Positions 14,393 through 25,412 of a DNA stretch of 64,000 bases are shown here, in pieces. The stretch covers positions 62,001 through 126,000 of the forward strand of contig LMAD01000002.1 in NCBI GenBank assembly GCA_001443545.1, written 5' to 3'. This stretch comes from Acidimicrobiaceae bacterium RAAP-2. GTDB taxonomy: Bacteria; Actinomycetota; Acidimicrobiia; Acidimicrobiales; RAAP-2. The number at the start of each line of letters is the position of its first letter. Position 1 is the stretch's first letter. A program made the position numbers and the translations under genes. The notes below the pieces were generated by a model. The model saw only the letters and a program-made list of their open reading frames with translations. It made no database searches and was not told the DNA's origin.

Positions 14393-15481
14393 ATGAATCG
14401 GCCCACCTGCATCGTCGTCCTGGCCGCGGGGGAAGGCACGCGGATGCGGTCCGATCGGCCCAAGCCGCTGCACGTCGTTGGCGGGCGACCGCTGGTCTAC
14501 TACGTCCTAGACGCCATCGAGATCGAGGGGGTGCTCGCTACCGTCGTCGTCGTGGGCCACCAGGCGGCGTGGGTGGAGAAGGTGTTACGCGAACGCTCCA
14601 GCCGTATCCCGACTCGGTTCGTAGAGCAGTTCGAGCAGTTGGGCACCGGCCACGCGGTGTCGGTCGCGTTGGCCGCGGTGTCCGAGGTCATGGGTGACGA
14701 CGACGGTGACGTGGTAATCGTGCCGAGTGACACGCCGCTGTTGCGCCGCGTCACCATGGCCGAGCTGGTGCAACGACATCGCGCGAGCGACTCGGCGATC
14801 TCGGTGCTGACCGCGCACCTCGCCGATCCCACCGGGTACGGGCGCATCGTTCGCGCCCGGGACGGGTCGATTGAGCGGATCGTCGAGCAGCGAGACGCGA
14901 CGGCGCTCGAGCGCGAGATCACTGAGGTCAACACGTCCATCATGGTCGTTCGCGCGAGCCTGCTCGGTCCGGCCCTTCGGCGCGTCGATCGTCGCAACGC
15001 TCAACGGGAGTACTACCTCACCGACGTGGTCGCCGTCCTGCACGACGCCGGTCACCTCGTCCAGGCCGTGGTGCTCGAAGACCCCGCGGAGGCCACCGGC
15101 GTCAACGATCGCGAACAGCTCGCCGTGGCCGAGGCGGTGATGCGTGGCCGGATTAATCGAGGCTGGCTGCAGCGGGGGGTGACCATCTGGGACCCCTCGA
15201 CGACCTACGTCGACGCGGACGTCGAGCTGGCCCCGGGCGCGTCGCTCCTGCCCGGCACGGTGCTGCGCGGACGAACAGTGGTCGAAACGGGCGCGTCGAT
15301 CGGTCCGAACGCGCACCTGGTTGACTCTCGCGTCGGTCAAAACGCCAGAATCGGTGCGGTCGAGGCCGACCGTTCGGTCATCGGCGCCGCGGCGTCGGTC
15401 GGGTCGTATTGCGTCCTCGGACCGGGTTCGCAGGTGGCGCCGGGCGAGGTGGTGGCGCCGGGAACCCACCGGCCATCCTGA
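14393..15481 (+). CDS. glmU: GlmU-like UDP-GlcNAc pyrophosphorylase, acetyltransferase part truncated
   Basis: 362 residues against the usual 450-490. The N-terminal uridyltransferase domain is complete: 'LAAGEGTRMRSDRPKPLH', 'EQLGTGHA', the metal site 'VPSDTPLL' and 'GYGRIVR', 'EVNTSIMV'. The left-handed beta-helix starts ('GVTIWDPSTTYVDADVELAPGASLLPG') but ends after about six coils, before the 'VGNFVE.KK....HLTYLGD' coils that hold the acetyltransferase residues. So UTP:GlcNAc-1-P transfer is likely, whereas GlcN-1-P acetylation is probably lost or provided elsewhere. No remnant of the missing part follows; the prs promoter begins within 20 nt of the stop. Position next to prs is the normal actinobacterial one. 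Confidence 0.9.
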   Translation: MNRPTCIVVLAAGEGTRMRSDRPKPLHVVGGRPLVYYVLDAIEIEGVLATVVVVGHQAAWVEKVLRERSSRIPTRFVEQFEQLGTGHAVSVALAAVSEVMGDDDGDVVIVPSDTPLLRRVTMAELVQRHRASDSAISVLTAHLADPTGYGRIVRARDGSIERIVEQRDATALEREITEVNTSIMVVRASLLGPALRRVDRRNAQREYYLTDVVAVLHDAGHLVQAVVLEDPAEATGVNDREQLAVAEAVMRGRINRGWLQRGVTIWDPSTTYVDADVELAPGASLLPGTVLRGRTVVETGASIGPNAHLVDSRVGQNARIGAVEADRSVIGAAASVGSYCVLGPGSQVAPGEVVAPGTHRPS

Positions 15482-15500
15482 ACTCGCCGAGCGCACCTTG

Positions 15501-15506
15501 TACGCT
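15501..15506 (+). promoter_or_regulatory. Leaderless promoter -10 box of prs
   Basis: TACGCT, 6 nt, then the GTG start of prs; identical box and spacing to metG. No Shine-Dalgarno sequence is present. Confidence 0.62.
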
Positions 15507-15512
15507 GGCGCC

Positions 15513-16487
15513 GTGGAATCCCTCGCGAAACGTCGTCTCGTCATCGTGACGGGGCGGTGCCACCCGGCGCTAGCCAAGGACATTGCCGACCGACTGGGCG
15601 TCGAGCTCACCGAGGCGAACGTCCGTGAGTTCGCCAACGGTGAGATCCACTGTCGGTTCGACGAGTCGATCCGCGGTGCCCACGTGTTCATCGTCCAAAC
15701 GCACTCGTCACCGGTGAACGACGCGGTGATGGAGCAGTTGATCATGATCGACGCGGCCAAGCGCGCGTCGGCCAAGAGCATCACCGCCGTGATCCCGAAC
15801 TACGGCTACGCCCGCCAGGACCGTAAGTCGGCGGGACGCGAGCCGATCACGGCCAAGTTGATCGCGGACATGCTCCAGACGGCCGGGGCCAACCGCGTCT
15901 TGTCCGTCGACTTCCACTCCGGTCAGATTCAGGGATTCTTCGACATTCCCGTGGACCACCTCGTTGCGGCGCCGGTGCTCGAGGGGTACCTCAACGCCCA
16001 CGCCAATCCGCACGACATCGTCGTGGTCGCCCCTGACGCCGGGCGCGTGAAGGTCGCCGAGCGGTACGCCCAACACCTCGGCTGCGACCTCGCACTCGTG
16101 CACAAGACGCGGCCCCGCGGGCAGGCCAACGTGGCCGAGGCCCGTCACATCGTCGGTGACGTCCGGGGCCGACACTGCGTCTTGATCGACGACATGATCG
16201 ACACCGCGGGCACCATCGTCGCGGCGTGCGACCTACTCAAATCGCACGGGGCGGACGAGATCTGGGTCATGGCGACGCACGCCGTCTTCTCGCCGCCGGC
16301 GATCGAGCGGCTCTTCAACGCGCCGGTCAGCCGCGTCATCGTGACCGACACCCTGCCCCTCGGCCCCGAGCGGCGATTCGAGAAGCTCGAGATCCTGTCC
16401 GTCGCGACGATCGTCGCCAACGCGATATCGGCGATTTTCGAGGATTCATCGGTCTCGGACATCTTCGGCGGCGAAAACCTGCTGTAG
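15513..16487 (+). CDS. prs: Ribose-phosphate pyrophosphokinase
   Basis: 324 residues; makes PRPP from ribose-5-phosphate and ATP for nucleotide, His and Trp synthesis. Motifs: 'EFANGEIHCRF' at the N-terminus, the ATP flexible loop 'YGYARQDRKSAGREPI', 'VDFHSGQIQGFF', and the PRPP-binding loop 'VLIDDMIDTAGT'. GTG at 15513 is chosen from the leaderless -10 spacing and from the normal family N-terminus; the longer frame runs inside glmU. glmU-prs adjacency is conserved in bacteria. Confidence 0.95.
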   Translation: MESLAKRRLVIVTGRCHPALAKDIADRLGVELTEANVREFANGEIHCRFDESIRGAHVFIVQTHSSPVNDAVMEQLIMIDAAKRASAKSITAVIPNYGYARQDRKSAGREPITAKLIADMLQTAGANRVLSVDFHSGQIQGFFDIPVDHLVAAPVLEGYLNAHANPHDIVVVAPDAGRVKVAERYAQHLGCDLALVHKTRPRGQANVAEARHIVGDVRGRHCVLIDDMIDTAGTIVAACDLLKSHGADEIWVMATHAVFSPPAIERLFNAPVSRVIVTDTLPLGPERRFEKLEILSVATIVANAISAIFEDSSVSDIFGGENLL

Positions 16488-16574
16488 GGTCGGTTCGCCC
16501 CTTCGCCACGGACGGACTAGACTCTTCGTCCTGTGTGCCGCCCTCTTTCGGGCCGCAATCGGTAAGGAGTTCTC

Positions 16575-17162
16575 ATGTCGCAGGTCACGTTGAACGCGTC
16601 GACGAGTCGGACGCCTGGTTCGCGCACGTCGCGACGCCTGCGCACCGCCGGTTCGATCCCCGGAGTCGTCTACGGAGTCGGTTCTGCGCCACTCGCGGTC
16701 GCGGTTGACGCGAAGGCGTTTCGCACGGCCGTCTCGGGCGAACAGGGTTTGAACACGCTGCTCGAGTTGGACGCCGACGGTCGCCGGTTCATGGTGATGG
16801 CCCGCGAGATCCAGCGTCACCCGGTTCGCGGCACCGTCGCGCACATCGACTTCCAGATCGTGGACCCCACCAAGCCGGTCGTCGCCGACGTTCCGCTGCA
16901 CATCATCGGCGACGCCGTCGAGGTTCGCCACGCGGACTGGGAAGTCGACCAGCAGCTGTTCAGTCTCGAACTTCGCACTCGGCCCGACCAGATTCCCACC
17001 CACATTGACGTGGACATCTCTGACCTGCGAGTCGGTGGGACGATCCGCATCGCCGACGTGGTGCTGCCGGCCGGTGTCGAGCCGATCGGTGACCCGGCGG
17101 TCGCGGTCGTCGCGACCCACGCTGGTCGATCCGCGAAGGCCGGCGCCGTCGCGACGGAGTAG
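16575..17162 (+). CDS. rplY: 50S ribosomal protein bL25 (Ctc type)
   Basis: 195 residues: an N-terminal 5S-rRNA-binding L25 domain ('SRTSRRLRTAGSIPGVVYG', residues 13-31) followed by the C-terminal TL5/Ctc beta domain ('VPLHIIGDAVEV', 'VDQQLFSLELRTRPDQIP'). Length fits the two-domain CTC form. AAGGAG is positioned before the ATG. The 87-nt leader contains TAGACT, a possible -10 box, and a short GCCC/GGGC hairpin. Followed after 4 nt by pth. Confidence 0.93.
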   Translation: MSQVTLNASTSRTPGSRTSRRLRTAGSIPGVVYGVGSAPLAVAVDAKAFRTAVSGEQGLNTLLELDADGRRFMVMAREIQRHPVRGTVAHIDFQIVDPTKPVVADVPLHIIGDAVEVRHADWEVDQQLFSLELRTRPDQIPTHIDVDISDLRVGGTIRIADVVLPAGVEPIGDPAVAVVATHAGRSAKAGAVATE

Positions 17163-17166
17163 TCCC

Positions 17167-17784
17167 GTGTCGCTGCGGCGCTCGTCAGCCGCGACGCGTC
17201 ATGGCAGTACGAGTTCCTGGCTCATTGTGGGTTTGGCCAACCCCGGCGACGAGTACGCGGGCAGCCGGCACAACGTGGGCGGCGACGCCGTGCGAGTCGT
17301 TGTCCAGCGTCGATCCGGTCGATTGACCCTCGAGCGACGTCAGCGAGCGCTCACGGCCACGGTTGACACGACCCAGGGCATCGTCACGTTGGCGGTGCCG
17401 ACGACCTTCATGAACGAATCCGGTGCGGCCTTGCCGCCCCTGATCCGTCGGACCTCGCTCGGGGACCTCTCCCGACTGCTCGTCGTGCACGACGAACTCG
17501 ATCTCGAGCCCGGTCGACTGCAGATGAAGTGCGGTGGAGGGTTGGCCGGTCACAACGGACTACGTTCGATCGCCCAGGCCCTCAACTCGCAGGACTTCTG
17601 CCGGTTGCGCATCGGCGTGGGCAAGCCCGTACGCAAGGAGCAGGGCGCCGACCACGTGTTGCGCCGTCCGACCGGTGCCCGGCGAGCCGCCCTCGAGGCC
17701 GACGTCGAACGGGCCGCGGACGCCATCGAGGTGCTGCTCGACGAAGGGTTCGACGAGGCCCAGCGCCGCGCCAATCGATCGTGA
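17167..17784 (+). CDS. pth: Peptidyl-tRNA hydrolase
   Basis: 205 residues; releases tRNA from peptidyl-tRNA that drops off the ribosome. Seen: 'LIVGLANPGDEYAGSRHNVGGDAV' region with the catalytic His of 'SRHNVG', 'PTTFMNESG' (substrate Asn), 'VVHDELDLEPGRLQMK' (catalytic Asp) and 'GGLAGHNGLRSI'. GTG at 17167 is 4 nt after the rplY stop and leaves an 18-residue basic N-terminal extension before the conserved strand; a later start is possible. Its stop overlaps the mfd GTG (GTGA). Confidence 0.94.
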   Translation: MSLRRSSAATRHGSTSSWLIVGLANPGDEYAGSRHNVGGDAVRVVVQRRSGRLTLERRQRALTATVDTTQGIVTLAVPTTFMNESGAALPPLIRRTSLGDLSRLLVVHDELDLEPGRLQMKCGGGLAGHNGLRSIAQALNSQDFCRLRIGVGKPVRKEQGADHVLRRPTGARRAALEADVERAADAIEVLLDEGFDEAQRRANRS

Positions 17785-20700
17785 GCGCCGCCGCGGGACT
17801 GCGCCGGGTCCTCGAACTCGCCACCCCGCACCTGAACGAGACCCTGCTCGCGGGGACCCTCGCCCCGAGCGGCTCCGCCACGCCCCTGGCAGTCGCGGCC
17901 CACGCCAGCACGACGCCCCTGACCGTGGCGGTCGTCGCGACGTCGACCGAGGCTGAACTGCTGCACGACGCGCTGGTCGCGCTGTTCGAAGACCCGTCCG
18001 CGGTGACGCTGTGGCCGGCCTGGGACACCCACCCCCTCGAACGGGTGAGCCCGGACTCCTCGGTGATGGCCGCACGGGCCTTCGCCCGTTGGCGACTCTC
18101 CCAGGCGGCGCCTCCCCGCGTCGTCGTCGCCCCGATCCGGGCCCTGGCCCAAGTACTGGCTCCCGAAGCGGCGCCCGCACCCGAAGCCGTACGCCGCGGT
18201 GAGGCTCGCGACCGCGACGAGCTGCTCGAGACCCTCGCACGATTCGGCTATCGGCGCGAGGCCATCGTCGAGCACCGCGCCGAGTTCGCCGTTCGGGGTG
18301 GCATCGTCGACCTCTGGTCGCCCCACGCCGAACTGCCCGTTCGACTGGACTTCTTCGGTGACGAGATCGAGCGGGTGACCAACTTCGACGTCGCGAGTCA
18401 GCGATCGATCGGTGACGTGGACGAGGCGCTGCTCGTCACGGCACGCGAGTGGCTACCTGACGACGCCACCCGGGACCGGGCGCACCGTTTGGTGACCGAG
18501 CAGCCGTGGGGCGGCGCCGTCTTCGAGCGGATCGCCGCGGGCGACTTCTTTGACGGCATGGAGGGGTGGATGCCCCTGTTCATCGAAGACAGTCGAACGT
18601 TGCTCGACGAGTTGGACGACGCGTCGGTCTTCGTAGTCGAGCCCAGCCGCGTCGCTCATCGACTCGCCGAGCTGCTCGAAGAGGAGCGGGAGTTGACCGA
18701 CACGGTGGCCACCACGTGGCGGGCGACCGAGACCGTGCCGCTCCTGCACCACGAATGGATGAACCTCATGGATCGTCCATTCGTGGGCTTCGGGGATAAC
18801 CCCGGTGGCGCCGAGCTGATCGTGAGTTCGCCGCCCGCAGTCCAGGGGGACCCCGCACGGATCGCCGCCCACGTGCGTGGTTGGTCGTCGCGCCGTCGCG
18901 GGGTGGTGTTGACCGCCAACGTCGCGGCCGTCGAGCGAATGGCCGATCAGCTACGCGGCGAGGGTCTCGAGGTGACCACCGACCCCGAACGGGTCCTCGA
19001 CGTTCGAATCACGGTGTTGCACAGCGTCCTGCCCGCCGGGTTCGTATTGGACAACCCCGAAGTGGTGGTGTGGAGCGAGACCGACCTCACGGGGCGGCGC
19101 ACGGTCCACCGCGCGGCTCGAACGAGGGCGCGCACCGTCGACGGCTTCTTCGACGACCTGGCCGTCGGGAGCTACGTCGTGCACCGACACCACGGCGTCG
19201 CCCGGTTCTCGGGCACGACGACGCGCGCGATCAACGGGACCGTGCGCGACTACTTGATCCTCGAGTTCAAGGACGGTCGCAGTTACTGGCCGACCGAGCA
19301 AATCGACGTGCTGACGCCCTACACCGGTGGCGACTCGCCGTCGCTGTCGCGCATGGGCGGGGTCGAGTGGCAAAAGACGCGGGCGAAGGCCCGAGCCGCG
19401 GCCTACTTGGTCGCCCAAGAGCTCGTCGACCTCTACCGGCAACGTTCCGTCGCGGTCGGACACGCCTTCGCGCCCGACAGCGCGTGGCAACGCGAGGTCG
19501 AGGACCTCTTCCCCTTCACCCTCACGACCGACCAGGCCCAAGCGATCGAAGACGTCAAGGCCGATATGGAACGGGAGCGCCCGATGGACCGGCTCGTGTG
19601 CGCCGACGTCGGATTCGGTAAGACCGAGATTGCGGTGCGCGCCATCTTCAAGGCCGTTCAGGACAATCGCCAAGCCGCCGTGCTCGTACCGACGACGCTG
19701 CTCGCGAGTCAGCACTTCGCGACGCTGACGGAGCGATTCGGCGGTTTCCCCGTTCGCGTCGCGCTGCTCAGTCGGTTCGTGGAGGACGCCGAGGCCAAGT
19801 CGACGCTCCGCGGTCTCCAAGACGGCTCGATCGACGTCGTCGTCGGGACCCACCGGCTGCTCGGCGAGGGCGTGCACTTCAGGGACCTGGGTCTGCTCGT
19901 CGTGGACGAGGAGCAACGCTTCGGCGTGGGCCACAAGGAGGCCATCAAGGCGCGATCGGTGGGCGTGGACGTGCTCACGTTGTCGGCGAGCCCGATCCCG
20001 CGCACCCTCGAGATGGCCTTCGCCGGAATCCGCGATCTCTCCATGGTCACCACACCGCCCGCCGACCGACGACCGATTCTCACCCACGTCGGTGAGTACG
20101 ACGAAGCGGCCGTCGTCGAAGCCGTCCGCCGCGAACTCCTGCGCGAGGGGCAGGTCTTCTTCGTCCACAATCGGGTGTCGGACATCGACCAAGTCGCTCG
20201 GCGACTCGGTCAACTCGTGCCCGACGCGCGGATTGCCGTGGCCCACGGGCAGATGGACGAGGGGACCCTCGAACGGATCATGGTCGACTTCTGGGAGCGT
20301 CGCTACGACGTGCTGGTCTGCACGACCATCGTCGAGTCGGGCATCGACCTGCCGTCAGTGAATACCCTGATCGTGGACCGGGCCGAGCGACTCGGCCTCG
20401 GCCAGCTCCACCAGTTGCGCGGACGCGTCGGCCGATCGGGCCAACGGGCCTACGCGTACTTGTTTCACGCGGCCGGTCAGACGCTCTCCGAGACCGCCTT
20501 CGAGCGGCTGCGCACCATCGGCGACAACACGGCCCTCGGCAGCGGCTTCAAGATTGCGATGCGCGACCTCGAAATCCGCGGTGCGGGCAACCTACTCGGC
20601 CACGACCAGTCCGGACCGGTCGCCGCGGTCGGCTACGACCTGTACGTCCAGCTGGTCGCCGAAGCCGTCGCCGAGGCGAAGGGGATCGTGGCACCCGAGG

Positions 20701-21164
20701 TGGTGACGATCACGTTGGACGTTCCCGGCGAGGCACACCTGCCCAAGGACTACGTCGAGGCCGACGACGCTCGCCTCGAGGCGTACCGGCGCCTAGCCGG
20801 CGTGTCGAGCGCCGAGATGTTGGACGACCTGCGCGGCGAGTGGATCGACCGGTACGGTCCGCTGCCCCGAGCGGCCACGGGACTGCTCGACCTGGCCGAC
20901 CTGCGACTGGTCTGTCTCGAAGCCGGGGCGAGTCAGCTCACGGTGTTGCCCGCCAAGGTCGGTGTCCGCTCCGCGCCCGTGGTGCGCTTCGGACCGGTCA
21001 AGCTGTCGTTGAGCCAGCAGATGCGACTACGCCGACGCCACGGTTCGCGGGCCTACGACGAATCGACCGGGGAAGTGCGCCTCGAGGTGGCGACGGCGTC
21101 GACGACGCCAGCGGCGCTGCGGGACCTCGTGCGCGCCACGACCGCGACATCGTCGTCGGAGTGA
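17781..21164 (+). CDS. mfd: Transcription-repair coupling factor
   Basis: 1127 residues. Mfd removes RNA polymerase stalled at lesions and recruits UvrA. Domain order: a UvrB-like N-terminal part (to about 380), the RNA-polymerase-interacting CID around 'GSYVVHRHHGVARF', then the RecG-like translocase with Walker A 'CADVGFGKTEIAVRA', DEEQ box 'VVDEEQRFGVGHKEAI', 'TLSASPIPRTL', 'CTTIVESGIDLPSVNT' and 'QLRGRVGRS', and the C-terminal TRCF domain. GTG at 17781 overlaps the pth stop; the longer frame is inside pth. A long antisense open frame at 18951-20246 is a high-GC shadow. Confidence 0.97.
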   Translation: MSAAAGLRRVLELATPHLNETLLAGTLAPSGSATPLAVAAHASTTPLTVAVVATSTEAELLHDALVALFEDPSAVTLWPAWDTHPLERVSPDSSVMAARAFARWRLSQAAPPRVVVAPIRALAQVLAPEAAPAPEAVRRGEARDRDELLETLARFGYRREAIVEHRAEFAVRGGIVDLWSPHAELPVRLDFFGDEIERVTNFDVASQRSIGDVDEALLVTAREWLPDDATRDRAHRLVTEQPWGGAVFERIAAGDFFDGMEGWMPLFIEDSRTLLDELDDASVFVVEPSRVAHRLAELLEEERELTDTVATTWRATETVPLLHHEWMNLMDRPFVGFGDNPGGAELIVSSPPAVQGDPARIAAHVRGWSSRRRGVVLTANVAAVERMADQLRGEGLEVTTDPERVLDVRITVLHSVLPAGFVLDNPEVVVWSETDLTGRRTVHRAARTRARTVDGFFDDLAVGSYVVHRHHGVARFSGTTTRAINGTVRDYLILEFKDGRSYWPTEQIDVLTPYTGGDSPSLSRMGGVEWQKTRAKARAAAYLVAQELVDLYRQRSVAVGHAFAPDSAWQREVEDLFPFTLTTDQAQAIEDVKADMERERPMDRLVCADVGFGKTEIAVRAIFKAVQDNRQAAVLVPTTLLASQHFATLTERFGGFPVRVALLSRFVEDAEAKSTLRGLQDGSIDVVVGTHRLLGEGVHFRDLGLLVVDEEQRFGVGHKEAIKARSVGVDVLTLSASPIPRTLEMAFAGIRDLSMVTTPPADRRPILTHVGEYDEAAVVEAVRRELLREGQVFFVHNRVSDIDQVARRLGQLVPDARIAVAHGQMDEGTLERIMVDFWERRYDVLVCTTIVESGIDLPSVNTLIVDRAERLGLGQLHQLRGRVGRSGQRAYAYLFHAAGQTLSETAFERLRTIGDNTALGSGFKIAMRDLEIRGAGNLLGHDQSGPVAAVGYDLYVQLVAEAVAEAKGIVAPEVVTITLDVPGEAHLPKDYVEADDARLEAYRRLAGVSSAEMLDDLRGEWIDRYGPLPRAATGLLDLADLRLVCLEAGASQLTVLPAKVGVRSAPVVRFGPVKLSLSQQMRLRRRHGSRAYDESTGEVRLEVATASTTPAALRDLVRATTATSSSE

Positions 21165-21172
21165 CGACTCGG

Positions 21173-21178
21173 TAGGCT
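21173..21178 (+). promoter_or_regulatory. Leaderless promoter -10 box of the SurA-like gene
   Basis: TAGGCT, 6 nt, then GTG at 21185, without a Shine-Dalgarno sequence. Same layout as the other leaderless starts here. Confidence 0.6.
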
Positions 21179-21184
21179 GTCGGG

Positions 21185-22267
21185 GTGCGTCGAATCACTG
21201 CTCTCTTCGTCATCGCCCTCGTCGTCGCGGTCCTCGTCGGACGATCCAGCATCTCCTCGGGGGTGAGCGTCAACGGGTCTACCGTCTCCACCACCGAGCT
21301 GCGGGCCGAATTGAGCGCCATCTCGGCCTCGCCACCACTCCAGTGCTACCTCACCGCGATTGCCCGGGCGGGCTTCACCGCCGGTGGTGGCTCGTCGACG
21401 ATGGCCGCGTCGGGGGTCGCCGCGTGGTCCAACCTGCGCGTCGAGGGGATGGCGATTGACCAGTACGTGCGCAGTCGGCTGCACTATCGTCCGGGTTCGG
21501 ATCTCGCGAAGGCCAAGAACTCGTTGGAGTCCGAGATGACCCAGGCGGCGGCGTCGAATTCACTGAGTTGCCCCGGCACGGCCGCCCAGGCGCTCGCCGC
21601 GATGACGCCCACGATGGAGCAAACCGAAGTTCTCGCCCAGGCCGAGTCGCTGTACCTGCTGAGCAAGTTGAACTCGACGATCCCGTTGACCACCAGCTCG
21701 TTGAAGACGTACTACGACTCGCACCGCTCGAGCTACGACACGATCTGCATCAGCGTCGCCGAGGTATCGACGAGCCAGGTGGGCGCCTTCGCCGCCGCGC
21801 AGGCCAAGGGCGCCACGGTGGCCCAGTTGGCCAAGAAGTTTTCCGTTGACCCCTCGGCCGCTCACGGTGGCGCCTACGGCTGCTACGGACCGACCTCGTC
21901 GTACTTCGCTGGGATTCGCGCCGACGTCAGTGCGAGCCCGCTGAACAGCTTCCCGACGACGCCGCTCACGACGACGAACAACGGGGTCACGTACGCGCTC
22001 TACGTGGCCGCGACGTCAAAAACCTCGACGCCATTCAGCCAGGCGGAGGGAGCGGTACTTACCGACGTGCGCAACCTCAACGCGAACTCGGCCAGCCTGC
22101 TCACGAACGGCATCCTCAACCGGGCCGTGATCGCCATCGACCCCGCGCTGGGTCGATGGGGGCTCGGGACGAACGGGCGGTCGGTCTTCGCACCCGCACT
22201 CCCGCCGACGTCTGACGTGACGGGTTCGACGACGCTGGCCACTCCGAGCGCGCTCAGCTATCAGTGA
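21185..22267 (+). CDS. Exported SurA/parvulin-like peptidyl-prolyl isomerase
   Basis: 360 residues with an N-terminal signal anchor (4-22, 'ITALFVIALVVAVLVG') and no lipobox Cys, a SurA-like helical N domain (about 25-175), a parvulin-like core (about 178-275, 'YYDSHRSSYDTICISV', 'LAKKFSVDPSAAHGGAYG') and a Ser/Thr-rich end. It probably assists folding of exported proteins. The position between mfd and mazG is near where mycobacteria carry lipoprotein genes. Its stop overlaps the mazG GTG. Prolyl isomerase activity is inferred from fold only; several catalytic positions are diverged. Confidence 0.8.
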   Translation: MRRITALFVIALVVAVLVGRSSISSGVSVNGSTVSTTELRAELSAISASPPLQCYLTAIARAGFTAGGGSSTMAASGVAAWSNLRVEGMAIDQYVRSRLHYRPGSDLAKAKNSLESEMTQAAASNSLSCPGTAAQALAAMTPTMEQTEVLAQAESLYLLSKLNSTIPLTTSSLKTYYDSHRSSYDTICISVAEVSTSQVGAFAAAQAKGATVAQLAKKFSVDPSAAHGGAYGCYGPTSSYFAGIRADVSASPLNSFPTTPLTTTNNGVTYALYVAATSKTSTPFSQAEGAVLTDVRNLNANSASLLTNGILNRAVIAIDPALGRWGLGTNGRSVFAPALPPTSDVTGSTTLATPSALSYQ

Positions 22268-23652
22268 GCGAGGCGACGGTTCGGGTAGTCGGCCTCGGAC
22301 CAGGTGATCGGGACCTCGTCACCGCGAGTGCGTGGCGACTGATCACCGAATCACCCGTCGTGCGACTGCGCACCCGTCGACACCCCGCGGCGGCCACCCT
22401 GGACGCGATCGCGAGCTACGACGACTGGTACGACGCGGCTGGGTCCTTCGAAGAGCTGTACGCCACGATCGCCGATGACCTCGTGCGTCTGGCGACCGAG
22501 GCCGCCGGCGAGGTCGTCTACGTGGTGCCCGGTTCGCCCGTCGTGGCGGAACGGACCGTTGAGTTGCTCTACGAGCGTCCCATTCGGGTCGTCTGTGAAC
22601 CGGCAATCTCCGTTATCGACCTGGCCTGCAGCGCGCTCGGGCGCGACCCGATGATGGCGGGGCTTCGAATCGTCGATGCGCTGGGCTCGGTAGAACCCCT
22701 TCGGGGTCCCGGGCCCCTGCTGGTCCTCCAAACGTACTCCGCGCTCGTACTCGCTTCGGTGGCGGACCGGCTCGCGCCGCACACCCCGGTGACCGTGCTG
22801 CACCACCTCGGATTGCGTGACGAGGTGATCGAGACCCGTCTGGCCCGGGAGTTGACCGGTTTCGCCGCGGACCACCTCACGTCGCTATGGGTCGAGGACC
22901 TGCGTACCGCCGGCGCGGCCGTCGACGACCTCGTGACCCTGACGCGGACCCTTCGAGCGTCCTGTCCGTGGGACCAGGAGCAGACCCACGCGTCGCTCAC
23001 TCGCCACCTGCTCGAAGAGGCCTACGAGGCACTCGACGCGCTCGAAAACCTCGTACGCGGCGAGCCAGAGCCCTCACCGGCCGCGATCGCGCACGTGCAA
23101 GAGGAGCTGGGCGACCTGCTCTTCCAGATTTTCTTCCACGCTGAACTCGGCGAGGAGCTCGATCGCTTCAACCTGGCGACCATCGCCGACGCCGTGCGGG
23201 TCAAGCTGATCGGCCGTCACCCCCACGTCTTCGCGGACGTCCACGTCCAAGACGCCGACGACGTCGCCGCGCGTTGGGAAGTCCTCAAGCAAGCCGAGAA
23301 GGGACGCTCGTCGGTGCTCGACGGCGTCGCCTGGCAACTACCGGCGCTCGCCCTCTACACGAAGTTGCTTCGTAAGGCGACCTCGGTGGGCGTCTCGCGC
23401 GACGACCTTGCGGCGTCACTGGCCGAAGCGGCCCGAGTCCTCGCGGTGGTGACGGCGACGCCAGCGAGCTCGGACGCGACTTCAACCTCGGACGTCGACC
23501 CCGCGTGGGGTGACGCGATCGAAGCACTGGCCCGCGCCGCGTACGGCGCTGGGGTCGATCTGGAGGGCGTACTGCGCGATCGGGCCCGCCGCGTCGCCGA
23601 CGCGATTCGCTCGCGCGAGACGTCGTCTGAGACGCGCGGGGCCACCAACTAG
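22264..23652 (+). CDS. mazG: Fused tetrapyrrole-methylase-like / MazG NTP pyrophosphohydrolase
   Basis: 462 residues. Residues ~5-220 form a SAM/tetrapyrrole methylase-like domain of the YabN type ('VRVVGLGPGDRDLVTASAW', 'VYVVPGSPVVAE'). Residues ~225-300 form the MazG domain with 'CPWDQEQTHASL', the Mg ligands 'EEAYEAL' and 'EELGDLLFQIFFHAEL'. A divergent second MazG-like segment follows to the end. MazG hydrolyses non-canonical NTPs for house-cleaning. The GTG overlaps the upstream stop. The gene precedes eno, as in mycobacteria. Confidence 0.93.
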   Translation: MSEATVRVVGLGPGDRDLVTASAWRLITESPVVRLRTRRHPAAATLDAIASYDDWYDAAGSFEELYATIADDLVRLATEAAGEVVYVVPGSPVVAERTVELLYERPIRVVCEPAISVIDLACSALGRDPMMAGLRIVDALGSVEPLRGPGPLLVLQTYSALVLASVADRLAPHTPVTVLHHLGLRDEVIETRLARELTGFAADHLTSLWVEDLRTAGAAVDDLVTLTRTLRASCPWDQEQTHASLTRHLLEEAYEALDALENLVRGEPEPSPAAIAHVQEELGDLLFQIFFHAELGEELDRFNLATIADAVRVKLIGRHPHVFADVHVQDADDVAARWEVLKQAEKGRSSVLDGVAWQLPALALYTKLLRKATSVGVSRDDLAASLAEAARVLAVVTATPASSDATSTSDVDPAWGDAIEALARAAYGAGVDLEGVLRDRARRVADAIRSRETSSETRGATN

Positions 23653-23659
23653 CGTTTGA

Positions 23660-25408
<1,749 letters not shown>

Positions 25409-25412
<4 letters not shown>

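Noticed and set aside
18951..20246. 431-codon open frame antisense to mfd
   Set aside because: Arg/His/Gly-rich shadow typical of high-GC DNA; mfd is intact and conserved on the other strand.
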